Positions 35,718 to 47,826 of a DNA stretch of 64,000 nucleotides are shown piece after piece (the stretch's first letter is position 1; every line of letters begins with the position of its first letter). The notes beneath the pieces are model-generated. The model was not told where the DNA came from. It made no database searches and saw only the letters and a program-made list of their open reading frames with translations. The position numbers and the translations under genes are program-made. The stretch lies in contig VZRN01005839.1 in the NCBI GenBank assembly GCA_013397935.1, forward strand, positions 2,486,180-2,550,179. The letters run 5' to 3'. The DNA is from Dasyornis broadbenti. Its lineage: Eukaryota; Chordata; Aves; Passeriformes; Dasyornithidae.

Positions 35718-38680
35718 GTATGAGAGCCAAAATGCATCAACACGTCAGGCTCAATGGTAGCTCACTGACCCAAACAACTTTTCATGAGCAATGGTCATAA
35801 GTAAGCTGGGTCACTTTTCAGACTTCCTCAAGGCTAGTAGAGAGGATAGACTTAATACGAGATAGGAAATTTCTGATATTGGTACAATGGAGAGAATTCA
35901 TTCTTTATTCCATTAGGTATATCCTAGCCTTTCGACAACATTATGATAAACAAAAGCATTGCATAATTAAGGGACAGTTAACATGAGAATTTGACTAAGG
36001 AGTGTCCCAGAAGTCAAAGTTCTGCAGTTAGTCAGGTAATCGCAACTACTTTGGTGATCCACGTGTATGTATGTATGCAAGTATATCCTAAAGTACTTGC
36101 TCATTTTCATCCCAGTGACCTTCTGTAAAGAATACTAAGAGACTTGAATCACAGGACACCCACAACAGATTTGGAGAAAAACTCTGCACCATTCACTCCA
36201 AAGGTTACTTTAAAGTCTTCATTGGGAAGATTTTTGTGCTCTGGACTTGTGAGTCCTGCCCACAAACTCATTGATAATCAGCCCTTAAGTAAGTCAGGGT
36301 AGTCTTTGTGCAACCTTCTTGCTTTGCTGGCTTGAGAGCTCCTCCTGAGCCCCTTTCACCTCCACCTGTCGTGTCATACTTGGGATAGAAAATGCACCAC
36401 TGATCTCAGTGTGTCGCTTTTGGCACCAGATGGCACCATTTCTTTACCTTTGAATTAAAGCTATCTGTCCTGCTGTGTAATATAACCTAATGTTGTATGT
36501 GTTGCTCATTTTCTATCCAGTTGTTACAGCAGTTTAATTCAAAAGCAATTTGCATAAACGAACACTAATGTTTTTTTAGTACTGAATTGATAATGCTACT
36601 ATTCTCTATTCAAATATTCTGGAACAGCAAAGTCAGGAGAGTGACTTCAGCAATACCGGGTAATATTGCTGGAGGAAGGAATGGTGCTGCAGACAGGAAG
36701 GAATTAAAAATGGGGCAGCTTGAAGTTCCATCTGCATTTGAGCAAGTTTAGTAGCTAACAGTTGTCCTAAACGTCTGCAGGAAGACAGCAGCTTTATGCT
36801 AGTGCACATGTTGGGATCAGCCTGAATGGACAGACTTCATACTTGCAAGCTTTCCACATTTAGGGGTAAGGAGTTTTGAAAGACGGAGAAAAGCATACTT
36901 TTGGCTCATGTTTTCTCTGCTAAAAAAGCATGTTTTCTCTGTGAAAAAGCATAACATGAAGTGGATATTCTGAACCATATATTATTATACTACTTCAAAA
37001 TTCGGGTCTATCAAGATGTTTGTTAATTGTGTTATTGATTTAAGAAAATACCAGTTACCAGATCCCCTGTTGAAGCCTGTATGTAAAAGAACTTAAAGGC
37101 ACATTTGCAGTAGCTATATTTAGAATTAAAATAACAGTAGGGAAGAAAGTAGAAGGAAATTACATCTTGATTTTTAGGAAGCTTGAATTAATATGTATGG
37201 ATGGAAGTAGATGCTATGTTTACTGACCCATGTTTCTTTAGAATTTCAGGTAAGAATGTGGGCAAGTATCTCCATACTTGTGAATTATTTTAATGGATAA
37301 TACAATACCTCATAGGACATTGCTTTTATAAGATGCTTCACTATTTTTAGTTTGTTTGGGGTTTTTTTGCAATCACATTTTTGCCTACTTTTCCTTGTTT
37401 GAAGTTGAAAGAGGTATTTTAGATACTCAGTGCATTGGACATTAATACCACGAATGTCACTGCACTTCAGTAATGTTGATGGAATAAAGTGAGTATACTG
37501 AGTGACAGTAATTTTCTGCTGAGGCTCAGATATGTCATTCATTGAGCATTAGTGAATAACTGGTATTTGCCAAACAGCAGATAACTATTTGAGCTGCTAG
37601 ACATTAAATTTGTGGCTTGATTTGATTGTAGGTTGCTTTTTGACTATTCTGCATGATGTTTTATAATCAAGATTTTTCTTAGTCTCCAAGAAAAGCTTTG
37701 GAGCACCAAGAGAGGTCCTTTTGTTGCTAATGTGACAGATGGTGACAAGGTGCCATTGAAACTCGAGTAGTGAAGTGTCATCCACAGTTTTTGAGCTGTT
37801 TCAATTCCTAACTCAGTATTTCTTGCAGTGACTGTTCTGCACTGTAATTTTGAGGAACTTTCGTACAGAAAATGTCAGACAACCAAAAAAATCTTTTCAT
37901 GTATCAGTCTGAAGCAGTAGTCTTATTTATTTTTGAAAAGATATTATAATAATAGATTCTTATGCCTACTTACCTTGCAACTCCTATTGCTGTTTTTCCT
38001 TGAAAACTTGTGGGTTTTAAAGAAGTAAAAGCAGATATAAAAATAAAGCAGAAATATATATTTGAACAAATAATCACTAATTTAGCAGGCAAGCTTGTAC
38101 AAAAGCTTTCACTTTATAGATCAAAACTCTAACTTGTTACTGAGCGTCTAGGGGGTCAGGGACAATAGCTTCAGCAGAAATATGAAACGCTTCCACCATT
38201 TTTTATTTGAAGTATATTAATTGAAGGCTTTGAAACTGGACACTGAATGGAGCAACTGTATAGGGTAGGAGAGAAGACAAGACACTTATGAATAGTCATA
38301 AGGCTATTAATTTTCATCTTTCTTGTCTAAAAAACTTAAGCTTATGATAATGTTTGACCACATAAACAGATCGTTTCATAACCATTAAACACCCAATATT
38401 TTAAACTATTGCTTTAAGCCAGATTCTGCATCTTATTTTAAGGAAAGGTTAGTCCTGTGGGCAGCTCAGCTTTTAACTCAGTAGACTTACACAAAACCAA
38501 AACAAGATTAAAATAGACCTTATCCAAACTGTGGCAAAAAGCGATCCAGTCTTTAATCTTATTATGTGACTGATTGTAACTATCACATTTGGTCGTCTTC
38601 GACCCTGTGAGTTATTGTTTGGACAATTCATTCTTTCTGGTGAGAGCTGAATGGGGCATTTTTTACAGTTGTGGTTGCCA
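35718..38680 (+). other. Intron w25-w26, upstream part
   Basis: AT-rich intron with no recognised repeat, leading into the CpG-rich block. If the internal promoter is real, distal regulatory sites could lie here, but none is identifiable by eye. Confidence 0.6.
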
Positions 38681-39111
38681 CATGACCTCATTTCCCTGGC
38701 ATGCACTGTGCGGGGGAGCTTTATCGTCCTCAGACAAATGGAAGTAGAGCGAGGGGGGGAAAAAATAGGGCAGGAAGAGGGAGAGACGTTGGTGCAGCGT
38801 GAAGCTCACAGAGATGGGCTCAGGTTCAGGCTGGATGCGAACGTGAGGCGTCGCTCGCTGGCTGTGCTGTGCGGTGCCGCGCAGCCGGAGCCGCTTGCAG
38901 TCGCCGCTCCGCGGGTTCACAGCGCAGCCGAACGGGCCCGCCTGGCTCCCTGCGCTGGCCACATCCTCCTCGTCAGCACAGCGCTAGCGCTGCCATGGCA
39001 TTGGCTGGGCTTGCAGGGGACAGCTTCACTTCGCCGTGGAAGCTGAAATGCTGCCGGTCCTGTGGCCTTTACCGGCTGCCTCAGCAATAGGGGGAAAAAA
39101 TGTTTCCTCAG
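38681..39111 (+). promoter_or_regulatory. SYNE1: Internal CpG-rich promoter and 5' leader, CPG2-like isoform
   Basis: From about 38830 to 39075 there are roughly 26 CpG dinucleotides in about 240 bases, in a window otherwise nearly free of them. The block ends against w26 with no intervening intron. No TATA box stands out. A CRE-like octamer with one mismatch (tgacctca) lies at 38685-38692. In mammals the synaptic protein CPG2 is a short SYNE1 isoform from an internal promoter in this part of the gene, and it regulates glutamate-receptor endocytosis. I infer that this is the avian counterpart. A CpG island serving some other purpose cannot be excluded from sequence alone. The transcription start is not visible. 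Confidence 0.7.
38995..39090 (+). CDS. Upstream ORF in the CPG2-like leader
   Basis: A 31-codon frame starts at an ATG in excellent context (gctgccATGG) and ends at TAG, nine bases before the ATG at 39100. It is in the same frame as the main ORF. The product is MALAGLAGDSFTSP followed by a Cys-rich tail. If the promoter upstream is real, scanning ribosomes would meet this ORF first. It may be a translational brake, or in a related species without the TAG it would be an N-terminal extension. A second ATG at 39048 opens a different frame that overlaps the main start. Confidence 0.4.
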   Translation: MALAGLAGDSFTSPWKLKCCRSCGLYRLPQQ

Positions 39112-39306
39112 GAGCTGGCTCAGAAGATCAAAGGATACCAAGAGCAAATTGCTACTTTGAATTCCAAGTGCAAGATGCTGACAATGAAAGCAAAACATGC
39201 CACCATGCTGCTGACAGTGACAGAAGTGGAAGGGCTGTCCGAGGGAATGGAGGAGCTGGATTCAGACCTGCTCCCACCACACCCCACTCATCCCTCGGTG
39301 GTTATG
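39100..39306 (+). CDS. SYNE1: Alternative first coding exon, CPG2-like isoform
   Basis: If transcription starts in the CpG block, the ATG at 39100 (aaaATGt) gives MFPQ followed directly by the w26 frame (ELAQKIKGYQ). The last bases of the w26 splice acceptor, 'tttcctcag', are thus read as codons. From this ATG to the end of w39 the window encodes 743 residues without a stop. Mammalian CPG2 is a little over 900 residues as I recall, so the isoform would end shortly beyond the window. The start assignment is inference; I do not recall the mammalian N terminus well enough to confirm it. Confidence 0.6.
39112..39306 (+). CDS. SYNE1: SYNE1 exon w26, dual-use exon
   Basis: 65 codons, phase 0 to phase 0, with donor ATG|gtaagc. 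It starts ELAQKIKGYQEQIATLNSKC, then MLTMKAKHATMLLTVTEVEG, and ends PHPTHPSVVM. The acceptor 'tgtttcctcag' is weak: the 20 bases before it are a purine run (ggggaaaaaa) after an in-frame TAG. This fits an exon that serves both as internal exon of the giant form and as the 3' part of an internal first exon. KCKMLTMKAKHATMLLTVTE is near-identical to human. Confidence 0.96.
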
Positions 39307-40348
39307 GTAAGCAACGCATTGGTCACTGTACTCATTATCTGAGCTGCTTCCTTTTGCATCATTACAACATCCCTGTGTACCATATTGCCACAGCTCACAT
39401 CGACATTTAGCTTTTGAAATGGCTGTAGTGTGGCAAACCAAACAAGTTGCAGCTTCCCTTTACTGTATTTTGCTTTATATTGGTTCTGAAGACTTCTTGA
39501 TAAAGGGTTAAGTTATTTAACAGACAAACACATAAAAGTTGTCTGCAGTAATATGCAAATATTGTGCTTTTTTTTTGTAGCTGTCAGCGTGCAAGAGCAA
39601 ATGCTAAGAAACTCATGAGTTGCAGGAATAAGATAAAACCAGAACAAATACTATTTCATAAGATGTTGCAGAGTATAGGCTTTTCACACATTAAAATGTT
39701 GATGTGATAATTGACAGTATGCTGCTATATTCTCAGATTAGTGTATTGGAAATGAAAGCTGTCTAAGTACTGCCATAGGCCTAATATTTGGGTTATTTTT
39801 CTTTTGTTTGTTTCTAACTGGGTCTCATTACAAAAGTACTGCTGATGCTATTGGGATTTTTATCTGAGTGTCAGATGTCAGGATTTATCCCTCTACAGCA
39901 ACATTGGGGAAGGAAGAAGGATATGTCTGAATACTGGATTGTGTGTATTTTGTATTTCAAGTCTGTTCCTTGTTGTTCTAACCAGACCTGGATACTGAGA
40001 CAAATAGTGCAGTATTCTGTAGCTCTCCATAGTATTTCTGCATGCAACAGTGATTGTATTGGAAGACATTTAGGCAAACCTGAATTTGTTATTATTGCAT
40101 TGCTTGCTCTACATTATATTTTAAAATCCGTTAGGGTAGAGGAGAGCATTTTCATACTGAAGTATGACAAGTAAATGAGACTATTTATTCAACAGATTTC
40201 TAAACTGGTAAATGTAGGAGCATGAAGCATGACTAATTAATGTCGTGGTAGTTCTGACCATGTGTTGTTTTGATCTGAGTCTAAGTCAAGCCTCAGCTGA
40301 GGTAACTGATTTTCTTCCTGTGCTCTGGGGTTGCTTTTCCTGTGGCAG
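39307..40348 (+). other. Intron w26-w27
   Basis: Plain intron. The minus-strand and plus-strand open frames at 39845-40174 are opposite shadows without recognisable product. Confidence 0.7.
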
Positions 40349-40489
40349 ATGACTGCTGGTCGCTGTCACACGCTGCTCTCCCCTGTCACTGAGGAGTCTG
40401 GGGAGGAGGGAACCAACAGTGAGATTTCTTCTCCACCTGCCTGTCGCTCTCCCTCACCTGTGGCTAATACAGATGCTTCTGTTAACCAG
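40349..40489 (+). CDS. SYNE1: SYNE1 exon w27, conserved Ser/Pro linker
   Basis: 47 codons, phase 0 to phase 0, between acceptor 'cctgtggcag' and donor CAG|gtacct. It begins MTAGRCHTLLSPVTEESGEE, continues GTNSEISSPPACRSPSP, and ends TDASVNQ. Unlike the helical rod it is rich in Ser, Pro, Thr and Gly, and so probably disordered. It has several SP and SPxP-type sites suited to proline-directed kinases. It appears virtually unchanged from the remembered human sequence, far above the rod average. This separates SYNE1 from SYNE2. Confidence 0.97.
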
Positions 40490-43400
40490 GTACCTCTCTC
40501 TTGGCATTCATTCAGCTTTTATCTCAGACATACATGGTTCCATTCCACAGGTGGTTTATTTAATCCTCTGAGATAATATTTAGCTATAGCTCCAAGTGAC
40601 TGAGGCTTAACCTCTTACCAAACTGAGCCTTCAGGTTCTGGTTCAAAATGGATACAGATACTGACTTCTGAGTTGAAATTGTATAAATCCAGTGTTACAG
40701 CTATTCATTATTTTTTAAAATAAATTTTAAGTGACAACTGCAATGTCACTAGGATTTTCTACTTATAACCTAATTTTTATTTTCTCAGTAGTGCTCAATG
40801 GAATCTTGCATCCTGAGAAAAAATGCCTTTTTGTACTCCCCATAATGAAATATTGCATTATGTCCATATCCATCTATCTTACTGTACCATTGCTGTTGTG
40901 GCACTGAAGTCACAGCTTGATTATCTACTTTATACCATTTGAGTTATTAACTTTCATGTGTTGTTTTTTTTTTTTTTATGTGACATGCATTCCAACATTG
41001 TTCATTTCCATGGCAGTCTATTTGAAGTGCCAATGAGACAGATCAGTGAAATAACCAACTTAGATTTTAAATCAAAACTGAGGGCTCTTGCAGTTCTGCA
41101 TTGATTAAAATGTAAACGTTGAGCCAGCACATTGAGCATCATGCATATAAAGTCACACATAAAATGTTAGCTTTAGAAGTTTAGAAATGAGCCTTAGAAG
41201 CTATCAGAACCTCACTGAATTCCTCGTGTTCTGGATTTTGTTGTTCGTTGGTTGGTTTTGCATTTGTGACTGCTTCCGAAATTGACCTCTACAGACTTGA
41301 GGAGTAGAATGTGTTGTGTTGCGTTGCTGAGTAGAATTAGACAAGTCTGAGCAAGATGCTCATTGATTCCTTCTGCTAGTTTCAGAAATGCATATGGTGG
41401 TATAGAAGTTGCTAAATATAAGTTATAAGAATGTAAGATAGTAAGACTGGTAACAAAATCATCAATGGCATACTAAAAAATCTGTATAATGCATAAGAAG
41501 GATTTTTCTAGTGTTCTGTTATTTCAGATGATCAGGTTTCCTGTGAAGTTCAGTTGCTGTAGAAAGGCAGATACATATTTCAACATAGAAGTCTTACGAC
41601 ACCGTTAATCAGTGAAGGAGTTAAAGAACTAAGAGCAGCTTGCTTCCTAATCAACAAAGCCAATGTCAGTTCATTACTTTTCTCTGAAAATGTAAAACAA
41701 GTCAAAGAGCTCCAGTCAGTCAGACAATAAGGAAAACACAGTGAAGGTGCTGTTGCACTATAAGCTGACACCAAAATACAAGTTTTAGAGCAGGCTATTT
41801 CCTAGGGCAAAATTGAACAAAAAGATGTCTTTCATTTAACAGAAGATTTTTGGGAGAGATAAAGTTCATCCTGTTATAATAATCTAGAAAACTCAGAGCT
41901 GAAGTTTTCTTCAGTGTGGTTAATGTTGAAATGAACTGCATGTATTAAACAACAAGCGGAAGAACATTCTAAAATGCAGTGGTTTAGTTACAAAATTCTT
42001 AGGTTCACACTACCATGAGATTAAAACTAAAGAAGCTAAGAAACTGCCAGTGCTGGTCATGACGAATGTCCAGGGAGACCTCAGGAAAGAAGGTTGGTTA
42101 AAAAAAATATATCCTGGACATTAGTGAACCAGGACGTCAAATGTAAGTTACAAACGTTTTGTATTTTTACAGGAAATCAAAATAATTTGGAAATACTTGG
42201 TTTTAAAAAGTAGCCAATGTTAAGAACTAATTTCTCACAGGAAGATCACTTGCAAACTACCAGAAAAAAAGGTGAACAGGAACTCTAGAAAAGTGAAGAA
42301 TAACATTAGTTTAGTCTTTGGAAAAAAAATGCAAGACTGTTCTGAAGAGGCTATTGGGTATGGAAAGGTTGGGTGTTAAGACTGCTTTTTCATTCATCCT
42401 GAATAACTCTCTGTAGTCTTTCATCAGTTTCGTAGCATCTCTTAATGGTGAAACATAGCTAGTCTGAATTCGGACATCTATACACTGCTTTTATATTTGT
42501 AGGAAGTAATAAAAATATAAAACAAATGCCAACTGCTTATTAGTGAAATATTGGGGTTGTGTATTGAAATAGATTAAAACAAGGCCAGAAATATAATAAA
42601 GTGACAATTCTAGCACTATCATAAGTTTGAAAATGCCTGTTTTTTTTCTGAAATTCCTCTAAAAACAACAGGGTAGGGAAAAACTGTAGTGGTGTTAATG
42701 CTGGAAACACTGAGAAATTTCATAATATATAAAATACTGGCAATAGCTAACAGTCCTGAAATGCAGTTCATTTTGATGTTCAGCAAAATTAGACACTTCT
42801 GTGCTGCAGTACTGAATGAGAATCCTTTGGGGCTAAATCTTCTCTTACTTATCCAAGGATGTAGTTGATTAAAATCTGACACACTTTTTAAAACTTGTTT
42901 TCCTGATACACAATGTAGAGCAGTTGAACTGAAAAAGCTGAAGGGTTGTCATAATGCCCTGTAGGCCACAGCTGATCCTGTGATTCAAGTCTTACGCACT
43001 GGGTCACTGCTAAATGCTTTTCTATCTCCTTGTACACAGCTTACTTAAGGATTCTTTCTGTTTCCCTTGTGAATACTCATCTAGGATGCAGCAGCCCTGG
43101 TTACATATCTTATGAAATCTAAATACACCCTTTGCCCCTGCATCTAACAACAAAGCTTGACTACTGTTCATTGGCTGATTTTCATTAGAACAGCCATGAG
43201 ATATTAGGGCCTTTATAGGGGCAACAAAATCTTTTACATATGTGAACGTCTGGATTCCTACTATCATCAAGTGACAGCTCTGCCAAAGAGAAACTGCCAT
43301 GTTGTATACTCCAGAAAGCAGTTGAAAAGATGGGGAAAGGGGTTGCTTTTCCCTCTTAGTGAAAACAAGCCCTTTATTCTGAAAACCATATAAAGAGGTC

Positions 43401-44980
43401 ACAGAAGCATTGGCTTTGAGAGAGGACTAGCAAAGGGCTGGAGAGTAGCTGCAGGCAAGGCAAAATGAGAAGTTGCCCCCACTGGTGCAACTTTTCACCA
43501 TTACTTGGAAAGATCACTTGTGGTCAGAGTGAAAAATCCTGAAATTACAGTACTGAATTCTGTGCTGTTACCTATTCCATGTTGGCTCCTGGACATTGTA
43601 ACACTTTCATCATTAAATTTTTCAAGCTTCCCAATTAGTGTCTTGCAAGAAGTACCTCATCTGACACTTTTGGACCATTCGATGGGAGTGATCTGGTTCC
43701 TGTGCTTTTCCAGAGCCTGTCTGGTTTTGTTCACGTGTGGTATTAGATAACGTATTTGCATTCTGTTCCAAATTAAGATCCTTATTATACTCTGTGCTCC
43801 AGTACCTCAGAATTAGTCTCATTTAGTACCTAACTTTTATACATCTATACAGAATCACAGAATGGTTGAGGTTGAAGGGACCTCCAGAGATCATCTGGCC
43901 CAACATCATTCCTCAAGCTGGTCCATGTACAGCAGGTTGTCCAGGACTATATTCAGGTTGATTTTGAGTGTCTCTAAGGACAGAGAACCTGCAACTTCCC
44001 TGGGCAACCTGTCCCAGTGCTCAGTCCCCCTAACAGTAAGAAAACATTGTCTGATGTTCAGAGAGAATCTCCTATACTTCAGTTTGTGCCCATTGTCCCT
44101 GCTTCTGTTACTGGGCACCACTGAAAAGATCCTGGTTCTGTCTGCTTTGCACCCTCCCTTGAGGCATCATTTTTCACCTCCCAAATAATGTGGTGCTAAC
44201 TGTCATACATGGTTTCAGTTTTAAATAATCCTTGTCATCAAGTCTGCTTTCCTGACCTAAGTATAGATACTATACATGTTTCCTTAATTCTGCATTTTCT
44301 GCAGATGTTTTCAGTTGTCATCTGCAACAGTTGAAGAAATCTAGATACACTAAGTTTAGAAGTTCTGGTGAGAAATAATTCCACTCTCAATTTTCTTTGG
44401 TGCTTTGAACATTTGCCCATTTCCTTAGCACTTTTGGTCCTTTTCTCAGTATTGTTTATAAGTTATTTGGGACTCCCTGTTTGTTTGAAGGTTTACTGTA
44501 AGCTGATGCTTCATACTCTTTCTTACCTCATTTACCAGTCCTTCAGCATATTCCTTTTAGGTTCTTCTGCTATTTTCTCTGTGATAGTGTTCATTAGGGT
44601 GGTATTTGCCACCTACAGTACCATAACCCACTGTCTTTTGTGATGGGTTTTCCCCCATATGTAGTTGTAATGATGCTGGAACACTCCCATTTATGACTCC
44701 CCCTCCCAGCCTTTCCGTGATTGTCCACAGTTGCCTTCTGCACCTCCTAGCTAATATGAACATGAATAAAATGCATCCACAATCCTCATTATAGTGAAGG
44801 TCCAAAACATGCTCAGTGTACTACTATTAAATATTGTTTTACAGGATCATTCAAAGATTTCCCGGTGGTTTTGGCTTTGTGGGCTTTATTTTAATGGACA
44901 TATGCAGTGGGGCAGTATGGGGGGATAGTATACAATATCTTTCATTCTTGAAAGTGCAATAATGTACTTCATGCTTGTAG
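40490..44980 (+). other. Intron w27-w28, largest intron
   Basis: 4.5 kb. The CR1 element at 43855-44170 is the only repeat I identify with confidence; 40965-40979 is a T run. It carries several accidental open frames of 60-126 codons, none protein-like. Confidence 0.75.
43855..44170 (-). mobile_element. CR1 LINE 3' fragment, minus strand
   Basis: Begins with the complement of the CR1 tail ('agaatcacagaatggttgag', then 'aagggacctccagagatcat'). It continues through 'cctgggcaacctgtcccagt' and 'cattgtccctgcttctgtta'. Open frames on both strands here are CR1 remnants. Confidence 0.93.
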
Positions 44981-45148
44981 GACATTGCTTATTACCAAGC
45001 CTTATCTGCTGAACAGTTGCAGACAGAAGCTTCTAAAATTCAACCCAGCACCTCAGCCACCCAGGAGTTTTATGAACCAGGCTTAGAATCATCTGCTAGT
45101 GCCAAATTGGATGATTTGCAGCGTTCTTGGGAAACACTGAAAAATGTG
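44981..45148 (+). CDS. SYNE1: SYNE1 exon w28, spectrin-repeat rod
   Basis: 56 codons, phase 0 to phase 0, between acceptor 'cttcatgcttgtag' and donor GTG|gtaagt. It begins DIAYYQALSAEQLQTEASKI and continues through a Ser/Thr-rich part to EFYEPGLESSASAKLDDL, ending RSWETLKNV, where the helical rod resumes. It completes the linker begun in w27 and follows the largest intron of the window (4.5 kb). Confidence 0.97.
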
Positions 45149-47352
45149 GTAAGTTTTCATTTGGTGTCTTCAAAATAATTGGCCAGCTTGTAAGGAGTAA
45201 AATTCAAATAACTGGCTCAGCTAATATTCTGCTCTGCAATTTTTGGTTTTCAGATGGAAGCTAGAGTCATTAGTTGCAATGTATTATTTTTGTTCTTTGT
45301 TTGAAAGCATGTGCAGGGTGGACTTCTGTTAAGAAAAATAAGAGTCATTAAAGCTGATAGTTTTCTTCAGAAGTACTGGCTATTGACACACTGTATTCCT
45401 TAATCTAATAGGGATATCCAATCATGCTGGATGAGTTGGCAAAAAAGGCCCAAGAATCCAGTTTCTCCAAATACTGAATCAACATATTTCTGTATAGTAT
45501 TGCAGCATAATCATTCAGTGATGTATGAAAATGGTCAGAGTTTTGATCACATGCTATAAATTTTAATTCCTTTCAGACACACAGTGGCTGTTATGGGGTA
45601 TTCAGAACTATGTGTCTAGCAAATAGGGCACATCCATGTTTGAATACATGAAATCTGAAATAAGGTGTGAGAATGTGCTTAGGTTTTTCCTGCTTTATTA
45701 ATGTCCATTTTTTTTAAGCAGCAGAACCTAGAATTTGACTGATGAAATTTAAGCAAATACGTATTTTCAATATGTATGTTTTCCTTTATACTCCTGAAAA
45801 CTTGTTGCAAGTTTTTCTGCTTTATTCTCTCAAGCTTAGGGACATATGAAGCAGACTAAATAGCAAATCCTGTGTCAGAGGTCAGAATTTATACCTTCCA
45901 TTCTTCTTCAGATCAGTGAAAAGCAGCGCACACTCTATGAAGCTCTTGAACGTCAACAGAAGTATCAGGACACACTCCAGTCTATATCCACAAAAATGGA
46001 GACCACTGAAATCAAACTAAATGAGAGTTTGGAACCAGCCAAAAGCCCGGAGAGCCAGATGGCTGAACATCAGGTAAAAACTTACATGAGAGGAGTAGAG
46101 GGAGATCGTGCATTGCCTGCATATCTTCCATTCTGTTCTTTAGACAGTAATGTTTTTCGTGGCTGGATACCTTAAACATATGCATTTTTTGCATGAACCT
46201 TCTCTGTTAACTGTATGTCTTGCCTTTCTGGGCTTCCTGCTGTTCTGAAGGTGGTGTAATGGAGATTCTTTTCATAAGGAGCCTTTTTTAAAGAAATAGA
46301 ATAGATCATAAGAGTTTGTCCACTTGAAATTTTCAGCAAAAGCTTTTGTTCAAGATTGTTTCCAACAACAACTGCACTTATTGTTCTACAGCATCATTGC
46401 TGAAGAATATTTATAATGTTGCCAAATATACTAAGATCATAACCAATACTGATGCATTGTATGTTGATTAAAATATAATTTTCACCTTGTTAAACAAAGC
46501 AAACAAACCAAAGCACACAAAAATTCTCTCACAAGGGAAGTCTCAAGAAATAACACTCTGAATAATAAGAGAATACTTCATTAAATAACCCACCTGACAT
46601 ATATCTAAGTTATAATCACCTAAGACATCTTTCTGATAGCTTGAAGCTATCTGATGTGGCCAGTTCTCGTTTCAGTAGAGATTCCATGACTTGAAAAGGG
46701 TAACATTTGGCTTTCGTAGCACTGTGTGATGTTCTATGCATCCAGTACGTACATTGTTTCAGATATGAAAGTAAAGTATCTGCACAACAGTATTGGTAGT
46801 GTTGCATCCTTTTGTAGGTATCTTGAAAACTGATTCATAGGGTAAGAATAAGAATAGGAACTTATTTTGCACCATGGAGTAAATCTCTGAATATTGTCTT
46901 CTGTTGCTGAATGTTCTTTTTCCAGTTAGAAAGTTTTAGGCTGGAAGCTAATTCATGCCCCTAGTTTTCTCTCACAAACACACACTCACTCACTTGTTCA
47001 TTATCTTTACTGTGAATGCTGGAATACCCTGCAGATAATTTATTGGAAGAATGAATCTGTATGTATAATACATATAAAAATGTCTTGTGATGTGTTTGAA
47101 ATTCAAGATACGTAGTTAGATCCATATTTAAGTAACCAGATACATGATCTTAGCTTAAGCCTCTAAAGCAGGACTCAGTCCTTTGGAATTCTGTCTCCAC
47201 CATACCAGCAGTGATACTCTGCACTACTCTGTGTTCCTCATACTCCCCCACGATAGTTGTCTTGGATTTTATATTTAGTCTATGCCTCCTGAAATACTTT
47301 CTTCTCACTGGTAAGTTAAGCAAATGCATTCTCTGCTCTCATTTCTAAATAG
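45149..47352 (+). other. Introns around w29
   Basis: Apart from w29 (45912-46073), ordinary AT-rich intron with no recognised element. Confidence 0.7.
45912..46073 (+). CDS. SYNE1: SYNE1 exon w29, spectrin-repeat rod
   Basis: 54 codons, phase 0 to phase 0, between acceptor 'ccattcttcttcag' and donor CAG|gtaaaa. It begins ISEKQRTLYEALERQQKYQD and ends KSPESQMAEHQ. It is very close to the remembered human protein, including ISTKME and SPESQMAEHQ. Confidence 0.97.
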
Positions 47353-47547
47353 GCTTTGACAGATGAGATTTTAATGCTGCAAGAAGAAATCAGTGAGCTT
47401 CAGACGTCATTAGCCCAGGAGCTTGTTTCAGAACCACTGGATGTAGAAGGTGCTGACCAGATGGCATTGCAGTCTACCCTCACAGTCTTGGCAGAAAGAA
47501 TGGCCACAATTCAAATGAAGGCATCGGGAAAACGACAGCTATTAGAG
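47353..47547 (+). CDS. SYNE1: SYNE1 exon w30, spectrin-repeat rod
   Basis: 65 codons, phase 0 to phase 0. The acceptor is 'catttctaaatag', with a poor pyrimidine tract, and the donor is GAG|gtacaa. It begins ALTDEILMLQEEISELQTSL and ends MKASGKRQLLE. The middle (SEPLDVEGADQ) is variable relative to human; LALQSTLTVLAERM-like text is conserved. No Trp. The next intron is 3.5 kb and repeat-rich. Confidence 0.96.
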
Positions 47548-47743
47548 GTACAAGAAAAAACATCATCAATATTCTTTGTCACCAAAAAAAAAGCAATTTT
47601 CACTTCTGCTTATTTCTCACGATTCTGTTCAGTAATAAATTGCAATTCTTTTTTTAGTGAGCCCCTTATCTTAATGCTAAGTGATAAGTAGTGAGAAAGA
47701 ACTTAGAAACACACATTTATTGTGTATGTTCCAAGTTCCTCCT

Positions 47744-47826
47744 GGCTATATATAGCTGTGTGGCTATATATATGTGTATATATATATATATATAGCTATA
47801 TATATGTCTGTGTGTGTGTGTGTATA
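47744..47826 (+). repeat. Compound (TA)n/(TG)n microsatellite
   Basis: Alternating TA runs, repeated 'gctatatata' blocks and a terminal (TG) run of about eight units. It contains internal palindromes (tatatagctatata). Confidence 0.88.

Noticed and set aside
38663..38962. 99-codon minus-strand ORF over the CpG block
   Set aside because: CpG-rich DNA lacks stop codons by composition; there are no splice sites, homology or other support. A divergent antisense transcript is possible but not shown.
43862..44188. 108-codon ORF and its minus-strand shadow
   Set aside because: Both are remnants within a CR1 3' fragment.
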